The translations under genes were made by a program, and so were the position numbers. The notes under the pieces were generated by a model. The model made no database searches. It was not told where the DNA came from and worked only from the letters and a program-made list of their open reading frames with translations. Shown one piece after another: positions 1 through 4,393 of a DNA stretch of 6,348 bases. The stretch's first letter is position 1. Every line of letters starts with the position of its first letter. The stretch comes from Tannerellaceae bacterium (lineage in GTDB: Bacteria; Bacteroidota; Bacteroidia; Bacteroidales; Tannerellaceae): NCBI GenBank assembly GCA_020860805.1, contig JAJBTP010000068.1, forward strand, positions 1 through 6,348, given 5' to 3'.

Positions 1-30
1 TTTTGAATATTTGCAAGAGACTTAGAATTC

Positions 31-60
31 ACCCCCGGTCCCTCTCGAGAGGGGAGATGA
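31..60 (+). repeat. Palindromic GC-rich repeat, copy 1
   Basis: The core CCCTCTCGAGAGGGG is almost a perfect palindrome. It is preceded by ACCCCCGG and followed by AGATGA. The whole unit matches copy 3 near 371-401 in the same orientation. It looks like a dispersed REP-type intergenic element. It could fold into a hairpin in RNA, and if an upstream gene ends at 25 it might act as that gene's terminator, although there is no clear U-tract after it. Confidence 0.75.
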
Positions 61-71
61 ATACCGTATTT

Positions 72-134
72 AATGGTTGAATGGGATTGAATGGTTAAAG
101 AGGAGTGAATGGGATTGAATGGTTGAATGGGATT
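72..134 (+). repeat. Imperfect direct repeats (TGAATGG-based)
   Basis: A 19-base unit, TGAATGGGATTGAATGGTT, occurs identically at 78-96 and 106-124, a 28-base period. A partial third copy (TGAATGGGATT) is at 124-134. A 17-base word spanning the unit boundary occurs at 72-88 and 118-134. The smaller building block is roughly TGAATGG(G)(A)TT. There is no reading frame across it. Its role is unknown: it could be a slippage-prone minisatellite or a set of binding sites. Confidence 0.8.
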
Positions 135-240
135 TGCAATCCCCGCTTACGAATCCTTATATTCATTTTAGTTCGGATTACAATTGAAAATCGGCCATAA
201 GCCAAATCCTCACGACCAACAAATTGAAAAGTATGGATTT

Positions 241-275
241 TCCCCTCTTGAGAGGGGCCAGGGGTGTGTAATAAC
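241..275 (-). repeat. Palindromic GC-rich repeat, copy 2 (left inverted arm)
   Basis: This is the same repeat family as copies 1 and 3 but in the opposite orientation, with core CCCCTCTTGAGAGGGG. Its reverse complement aligns to 363-396 with one mismatch and one single-base gap over 35 columns, so it forms the left arm of a long inverted repeat. Confidence 0.85.
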
Positions 276-396
276 TAAAAAAAGTTAATATTATAACTAC
301 CTTAATTATAAAACTATTCATCTGCCAATAGACTATTTGCGGATTTATAGCGGATAGTTCCGGTTATCACACACCCCGGCCCCTCTCAAGAGGGGA
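241..396. repeat. Inverted-repeat-bounded 156-bp element with AT-rich core
   Basis: Two near-identical arms of 34-35 bases (33 of 35 aligned columns identical) face each other across an 87-base AT-rich core at 276-362. Such a structure can be a paired REP/BIME-like element, a miniature inverted-repeat element, or an invertible regulatory segment. The arms do not show a site I recognise for a known invertase, and no recombinase gene is in the window. I favour a REP-like pair. Inversion would be notable because the core lies directly upstream of a fimbrial operon. Confidence 0.6.
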
Positions 397-401
397 GATG
401 A
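363..401 (+). repeat. Palindromic GC-rich repeat, copy 3 (right inverted arm)
   Basis: The core is CCCCTCTCAAGAGGGG, preceded by CACACACCCCGG and followed by AGATGA as in copy 1. Bases 363-396 are the right arm paired with 241-275. The copy ends about 25 bases before the start codon of the anchor gene, so any hairpin formed here would sit in the 5' leader of the operon transcript. Confidence 0.85.
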
Positions 402-425
402 TAAATGATTAAACGATAAAATGAA

Positions 426-1331
426 ATGAAACGTTACACTCCTCTTTGGGTCTTTGTGTTGACTCTGCAGCTATCTTTTTCGTGTATGCGGCAGGATCTG
501 TCGGCCTGTCTGGATGGGAACCTGATGCTCTCTTTTTCCTGTGAAGAAGGAGGGCAGGAGGTTTTCAGCGAGGTAGTCTCTTCGGTAGATATCCTGCTTT
601 TTGATACGCTGTATCAGCTGGCTTATTATGAGCGGATAGAAGACCCCGGAGTGTTGGCGGAAAAGTGCGTCACTCTGGAAATCGCAGCGGGCGGGTATTA
701 CCTGGTGGCCTGGGCCAACCGGGGAGAAAACACTACGTATGGAGTCCTCAGGGAAGCCCATCTTTTTAGCGATTGTCTATTGACACTTACCGGAAACGGT
801 GTAGGCGACCCACTCTATTACGGCCCCAAAGAACGGGCCGGTGGAACCATCCCTTTGCATGTAGAGGTCCGGGAAGGAGAGGACCGGGAGGAAACCATCC
901 GGTTTACCCGTGCCCACCGCACGTTTCGTTTTTATGTGGAAGGAGTAAAAGATGAATATAACGGGGAACAGCTTCCCCCGCTTATTGATATCCGGTATGT
1001 ACCGGAAGGCTATGATTTTCTGATGAACCTCCGGGAAAGCCGGGAGGTGGAGTTTACAACCCGCACCGATCTGGTGACCGTCGGAAGTAAACGAATGGCC
1101 TGCCGGGAGATGTATCTCCCTCTCTATCCCCTTACCCGTGATATAGAGGTGGAAATTATTAAAAACTCTGATAACAGCAGCCTTACGGTTTTTAATCTGG
1201 CTGCATACCTCAGCGAAAATCCTCCGCAGGATGAATACGAAATAGATATCCATATCGGCTTTTTCAGCGGTGGGATAGAAATCAGTGTACCCGGATGGAA
1301 TTCATCCGAAGAGGTCACACCGGGGTGGTAA
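426..1331 (+). CDS. FimB/Mfa2-family fimbrial anchor lipoprotein
   Basis: The 301-residue product resembles the Mfa2/FimB family, outer-membrane lipoproteins that anchor and cap the base of type V fimbriae and limit their length. A signal peptide (residues 1-19) ends in a lipobox, LSFS, before Cys20. Family-like features are DLSAC just after the lipidated cysteine, SSVDILLFD (52-60) in an early beta strand, AAGGYYLVAWAN (87-98), DPLYYGPK (128-135), and a second beta domain from about 158 ending in VPGW at the C terminus. The length is normal for the family and the frame is intact. The start at 426 overlaps a short ATG-AAA-TGA at 421 and lacks a Shine-Dalgarno sequence, which is usual in Bacteroidetes. 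It is the first gene of the apparent operon, 71 bases before the next. Family assignment is fairly sure; the specific symbol is not. Confidence 0.85.
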   Translation: MKRYTPLWVFVLTLQLSFSCMRQDLSACLDGNLMLSFSCEEGGQEVFSEVVSSVDILLFDTLYQLAYYERIEDPGVLAEKCVTLEIAAGGYYLVAWANRGENTTYGVLREAHLFSDCLLTLTGNGVGDPLYYGPKERAGGTIPLHVEVREGEDREETIRFTRAHRTFRFYVEGVKDEYNGEQLPPLIDIRYVPEGYDFLMNLRESREVEFTTRTDLVTVGSKRMACREMYLPLYPLTRDIEVEIIKNSDNSSLTVFNLAAYLSENPPQDEYEIDIHIGFFSGGIEISVPGWNSSEEVTPGW

Positions 1332-1402
1332 GTACCCCCCCTCCGCACCCAAAAGGGGAAACTTAAGACAGTGGGATTATAAAGAAAAGGGGAAAAATAG
1401 AG
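1332..1402 (+). other. Intergenic gap with C7 tract and short GC-rich inverted motif
   Basis: This 71-base gap contains C7 (1335-1341), then CACCC, AAAA and GGGG. It vaguely resembles the palindromic repeats upstream (CCCC...AAGAGGGGA) and may be a degenerate copy or a weak hairpin. No T-run follows, so I do not call a terminator. AAAGGGG-like purine stretches precede the next start codon, but spacing to ATG is poor for a classical ribosome binding site. Confidence 0.35.
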
Positions 1403-1921
1403 ATGAAAGATAAACAACATAGGATGAAAAAAGGGAGCGGATGGGTTCTGTTTCTTTGCTTTTTGCTTTTTGTTTGTCTGTTTCCGGGCTGCATGGATGA
1501 CATTACCCGGGATACGGACGGAAGAGGCAATGGCGAGGAAGAAATAACTTTTTCGCTACGGGTTCCGGCCGGCACACAGACCCGTGCCCTTACAGGGGAG
1601 GATGAAATGCACCTGAACGATATCTTTGTGTTGGTTTTTGAACCTGTTACGAATACGTTTCTGTGCCTGGCCTCCGGTACCGTCCGGACAGGAAACGGCA
1701 CAAACCGCTCCTTTAGCGTAACCCTTCGTGCGGGCACGTTTGATTTGGTGGTACTGGCCAATGCCGGCAGATGGATAGCCGGAAGCTATCCGGGGGGGGG
1801 TATTCCCCGTGGTGAACTACGGGAAGAGGTGGAAAAAACATACTGGCTTCACTTACTGCAGGTAATAAGTGGAATACGGCAGGCGGTAGTTTTACTCCGC
1901 TTCCTTTTTGGGGAGAGATAA
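1403..1921 (+). CDS. Fimbrillin-like lipoprotein, N-terminal fragment (frameshifted)
   Basis: As read, this frame gives 172 residues. A hydrophobic signal segment (about 14-29) ends in the lipobox LFPG before Cys30, so the product should be an outer-membrane-directed lipoprotein. Another ATG at 1424 (residue 8) leaves a more ordinary signal length and may be the true start. ITFSLRVPAG (48-57), TRAL at 60-63, LNDIFVLVFEP (71-81) and FDLVVLANAG (113-122) fit a FimA/Mfa-type fimbrillin N-terminal domain. Arg61 is at the place where such prepilins are typically cut by a trypsin-like protease before strand exchange. After residue 145 the frame runs into unrelated sequence (YWLHLLQV... to the stop), whereas the -1 frame continues the family pattern. 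The last 27 residues are therefore probably spurious. Confidence 0.75.
   Translation: MKDKQHRMKKGSGWVLFLCFLLFVCLFPGCMDDITRDTDGRGNGEEEITFSLRVPAGTQTRALTGEDEMHLNDIFVLVFEPVTNTFLCLASGTVRTGNGTNRSFSVTLRAGTFDLVVLANAGRWIAGSYPGGGIPRGELREEVEKTYWLHLLQVISGIRQAVVLLRFLFGER
1792..1800 (+). repeat. G9 homopolymer in coding sequence
   Basis: Nine consecutive G follow CC within the N-terminal fimbrillin domain of gene A, encoding Pro-Gly-Gly-Gly. At this count the frame on both sides fits the family (LANAG before, PRGELREEVEK after). The tract therefore seems to be in the correct phase, but it is long enough to be slippage-prone. Confidence 0.9.
1833..1838 (+). repeat. A6 tract, likely site of frame loss in gene A
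   Basis: Six A in GTG-GAA-AAA-ACA. With seven A the codons become GAA-AAA-AAC-ATA-CTG and the family pattern continues without a stop. It is the best candidate within the permitted interval 1816-1921, although another indel nearby is possible. Confidence 0.65.
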
Positions 1922-1929
1922 CAGGGGCA

Positions 1930-3864
1930 GTGATAAGCGAAACAAGCGATTTTACCTCTACCCCTCTTTCCATGACCCGTAGCGTAGCCTCCATTGACAT
2001 ACAAGTGGGATCCGGTGCGCAGAGTGATTTCACGCTGGAAAGTATCTATCTTTATAATAGCCGGAATAAAGGACGGCTGATGCCCGATAAAACCCTTTAC
2101 AGCGCAGAAAAACCATCGGTAGCAGGTACCGCTGTAAGTACGCCACTCCTCTATGACGGGGCGGATATAACCACACCGGGAAAAGCATCGGCAGGAGCCA
2201 TTTATACCTTTGAAGCTGCGGCAGGCACCACGCAGGACTTCCGGGAAAATACCTGCCTGGTTATCGGGGGAAGGTATAAAAATGAAACTACTTCCTATTA
2301 CCGGGTAGACTTCCGGGAGAAACAGCCGGATGGAACCCTGAAATACCTGCCCTTACTGGGAAATTATAAATATACCATCACTATCAACAGCGTAGCCTAT
2401 AGCGGGTGGGATACCCCGCAGGAAGCCTTTAATGCCCTTCCGATGAACCTGGAAGCTGAAATTGTTAAGTGGGAGTTAGGCTATGACGAAGAGATAGACA
2501 TCGGTCAGGAAAGTTTTACCCTTAGTGAGAGCCGGTTGGTATATCTGGGTTTAAATGACGGCGAAGGCACCCCTTTTACCGGATTTATTGAAATTAAATC
2601 CAGTAAACCCTGGACATATGAATTGAGTGAATCTGCCGTCGGTATTACAGAGGAACCCATTCCGTGGATAAAGGCAACCCGTAGAAGTAATACCCATGAA
2701 GATATTATAGACCTGGTCATAGAAGAAAATTTAGCCAGTAAACGGGTTGTTTATATCCACTTTAAGACAGAAAACTTAACCCATCTTTCTACTGTTGTAC
2801 AGCGGAAACAGAATGATCCTAACTGTTATATTGTGCCTCCGGGAGGACAGGTAGAATTTCCGGTTCGTAAAGTCTATATGGTTTGGAATGACGAAGTGAT
2901 GGGTGATGAAAAAGTAGATGATTTACCAGGTCCTATCACCTGTGGCGTCATCTGGGAAGAGGTAGAAAACCTGGTATCGGTTCGTCTTAATGCAGAGGGG
3001 GACAGGGGAAATAGAAGCAAACTCCTTGTTACCGCATCGGGTGATGAAGGAAATGCGATTGTAGGTGTTTATATAAATAATATTCTTCGTTATAGCTGGC
3101 ATATCTGGGTAACCGGTTATGATCCGGATAATAATCTGAATGGTACAACCTATCCTAATATCACAACACAAGTAGATTATTTATTTATGGACAGGAACCT
3201 GGGGGCTACTACCGCAATGCCTGGTGTGGTTACAACAATTGGTCTGTTGTATCAATACGGGCGCAAAGACCCTTTTCCGGGCCCGAATGCCCATCAGGGC
3301 ACTATTACGCATAAAACAATTTACGGCACTCAGATAGAAAAACTTCAGACACCGGCAACGGAAGCCCGTATAGGAAGTAATAATATGCATTATACCCTGA
3401 TGTATCCTTTCCGGTACTATCTTGATCACACGGATTGGTATACTACCCAGGGAACAAGTAGTAATTCTATATGCCAGAATAATTATTTGTGGTTAGACGA
3501 AGATGGAGACAAGGGCATGTTCGACCCCTGTCCGGAAGGCTGGCGGGTTCCGGACTGGACCCGGAATGCTATTACCGGTGCTCCTGCATTTAATCCCTGG
3601 CATGCTTTTAATTGGGGTGCCTGGGATAGAGTAAATTACGGATGGGCTACTCAGGATGGGAGTTTTTATCCGGCGGCCGGTTATATTCATCATACTACAG
3701 GAAATCTTACACAGTCCGGATTCTACGGTTGCTATTGGACAGCGACTCCTGTACCCAATCAAAGGGGTGTCTATTACGTGGTTCTTAACTCTGCTCAGGT
3801 AAGTCCTACTTTTAATCACTTCCGGTCAGGTTCTGCTCAGGTACGTTGTGTAAAGGATAAATAA
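1930..3864 (+). CDS. Fimbrillin / BACON-like / Fib_succ_major fragment (C-terminal part)
   Basis: This frame is open from 1816. GTG at 1930 is only the first start-like codon, and a product begun there would lack an export signal. Bases 1843-1929 encode the family junction LASLTAGNKWNT and TPLPFWGE, so the real protein begins in the upstream fragment. In reconstructed numbering (820 residues), a second fimbrillin domain covers about 175-365, with RSVASIDIQV early and LLGNYKYTITI near 318, where the paralog has the more usual LRN. A BACON-like Ig domain follows (about 371-470, ending VVQRK), then a linker with NCYIVPPGG (474-482) and YSWHIW (564-569). The Fibrobacter succinogenes major-type domain (about 592-819) shows FMDRNLGATT, YGRKDP, FDPCPEGWRVP (from 707), YWTATP (778) and a terminal VRCVKDK. 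The likely role is surface adhesin or fimbrial tip; the ligand is unknown. Confidence 0.8.
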   Translation: MISETSDFTSTPLSMTRSVASIDIQVGSGAQSDFTLESIYLYNSRNKGRLMPDKTLYSAEKPSVAGTAVSTPLLYDGADITTPGKASAGAIYTFEAAAGTTQDFRENTCLVIGGRYKNETTSYYRVDFREKQPDGTLKYLPLLGNYKYTITINSVAYSGWDTPQEAFNALPMNLEAEIVKWELGYDEEIDIGQESFTLSESRLVYLGLNDGEGTPFTGFIEIKSSKPWTYELSESAVGITEEPIPWIKATRRSNTHEDIIDLVIEENLASKRVVYIHFKTENLTHLSTVVQRKQNDPNCYIVPPGGQVEFPVRKVYMVWNDEVMGDEKVDDLPGPITCGVIWEEVENLVSVRLNAEGDRGNRSKLLVTASGDEGNAIVGVYINNILRYSWHIWVTGYDPDNNLNGTTYPNITTQVDYLFMDRNLGATTAMPGVVTTIGLLYQYGRKDPFPGPNAHQGTITHKTIYGTQIEKLQTPATEARIGSNNMHYTLMYPFRYYLDHTDWYTTQGTSSNSICQNNYLWLDEDGDKGMFDPCPEGWRVPDWTRNAITGAPAFNPWHAFNWGAWDRVNYGWATQDGSFYPAAGYIHHTTGNLTQSGFYGCYWTATPVPNQRGVYYVVLNSAQVSPTFNHFRSGSAQVRCVKDK

Positions 3865-3868
3865 TGCT

Positions 3869-4393
3869 ATGATAAGAAAAAAGATATATACGTTGGTTTT
3901 GAGTATATTGGTTCTTCTTTCAGCCTGTATGGATGAAAGAAACCATTATCTGCCTCAACCGGAGGTAGCTACCCAGGATATTTACCTGCAGATACGGGTG
4001 CCCGGCCTGTCGGCACCTGGTACCCGTGCTCTTTCGGCGCTTGATGAAAATTATATCGAAACCCTGGATATTCTGGTTTTTAAAAAAGACCCGGTAAGTA
4101 GTGAAGAAACCTATGCCTATCAAACAGTGGCCTATGCTATAGAAGGAAATACCGGAACCTCCACCCTCCGAACCTTTTCTCTCTCCCTGCAGGCCAGTGA
4201 AGGAACTGAAGAATACCGGATCGTATTGCTGGCCAACCTCAGGGATGAAATAACCGCCACTACCTTCACCGTAGGAGAGAGTAAAGAAAACACCCTGAAA
4301 AAAATAACCTTTGATGCCTCCGACGTATGGGATACCACTACCCCCCCCGCTATCTGCCCATGTGGGGAGAGAGTAAAAACACTCACCCTGTAA
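3869..4393 (+). CDS. Fimbrillin-like lipoprotein, N-terminal fragment (second paralog, frameshifted)
   Basis: As read, this frame gives 174 residues. A short signal peptide has the lipobox LLSA before Cys20, followed by MDER. The fimbrillin N-terminal domain shows DIYLQIRVPG (37-46), TRAL at 52-55 with Arg53 as the candidate protease cut, IETLDILVFK (63-72), YRIVLLANLRDE (116-127) and VGESKENTLKKITFDASDVWDTT (135-157). The last part matches the same stretch of the preceding paralog. After the C8 tract the frame becomes AICPCGERVKTLTL and stops, while the -1 frame reads RYLPMWGESKN, the expected family motif. The last 14 residues are thus probably spurious. The start is 4 bases after the previous stop. 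AAAGGA at 3852-3857 is a weak possible ribosome binding site, 11 bases from ATG. Confidence 0.75.
   Translation: MIRKKIYTLVLSILVLLSACMDERNHYLPQPEVATQDIYLQIRVPGLSAPGTRALSALDENYIETLDILVFKKDPVSSEETYAYQTVAYAIEGNTGTSTLRTFSLSLQASEGTEEYRIVLLANLRDEITATTFTVGESKENTLKKITFDASDVWDTTTPPAICPCGERVKTLTL

Larger units (their letters stand above)
1..425. other. Upstream non-coding region with repeats
   Basis: No convincing gene is seen here on either strand. The stretch holds three copies of a palindromic repeat (31-60, 241-275, 363-401) and a direct-repeat cluster (72-134), with AT-rich sequence at 276-362. Frame 2 reads seven codons (FEYLQET) before a TAG at 23-25. This could be the tail of a gene entering from the left, but seven codons cannot establish that. 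I could not find a good match to the Bacteroidetes promoter (TTTG, about 19-21 bases, TAnnTTTG). The operon promoter must nonetheless lie in or before this region if the genes at 426 onward are transcribed from here. Confidence 0.7.
1403..3864 (+). pseudogene. Tip-adhesin-like fimbrillin lipoprotein gene A (whole, -1 frameshift)
   Basis: The two fragments above form one gene. Frame loss must fall between 1816 (just after a TGA in the downstream frame) and 1921 (stop of the upstream frame). One added A in the run at 1833-1838 gives VEKNILASLTAGNKWNT and a continuous 820-residue protein that aligns with the next gene through WDTTTPP and PMWGE. Whether the gene is truly broken, phase-variable or misread cannot be decided here. 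Its stop lies 4 bases before the next start, so the two genes are almost certainly cotranscribed. Confidence 0.75.

Noticed and set aside
2..25. C-terminal end of an upstream gene (seven codons, FEYLQET then TAG)
   Set aside because: It is plausible by position but too short to support as a feature; it is mentioned only in the description of the upstream region.
72..134. CRISPR array
   Set aside because: The repeat units are short and nearly contiguous, with no spacers of regular size and no cas genes.
336..362. Possible Bacteroidetes promoter: TTTG at 336-339 and TAGTTCCG at 355-362
   Set aside because: The second element matches TAnnTTTG at only four of six fixed bases, and the spacing is 15 rather than about 19-21, so it is not supported.
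777..1253. 158-codon open frame on the minus strand inside the anchor gene, plus other antisense frames at 471-761, 1363-1761, 3493-3819 and elsewhere
   Set aside because: They lie wholly opposite genes with clear family features, have no recognisable domains, and are what is expected by chance opposite long coding regions.
1335..1360. Rho-independent terminator between the anchor gene and gene A
   Set aside because: The C-run and GGGG could pair weakly, but the stem is short and no T-run follows.
1816..1921. Programmed -1 ribosomal frameshift in gene A
   Set aside because: In the upstream frame the codons are GAA-AAA-ACA, which does not fit a tandem slippery heptamer. Only a single-tRNA slip on AAA would be possible, and no strong stimulatory structure is evident downstream.
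1930..3864. Independent cytoplasmic gene starting at GTG 1930
   Set aside because: The frame is open upstream to 1816 and encodes the conserved KWNT...WGE junction before the GTG. Without the upstream part the protein would lack the signal peptide that its surface domains require.
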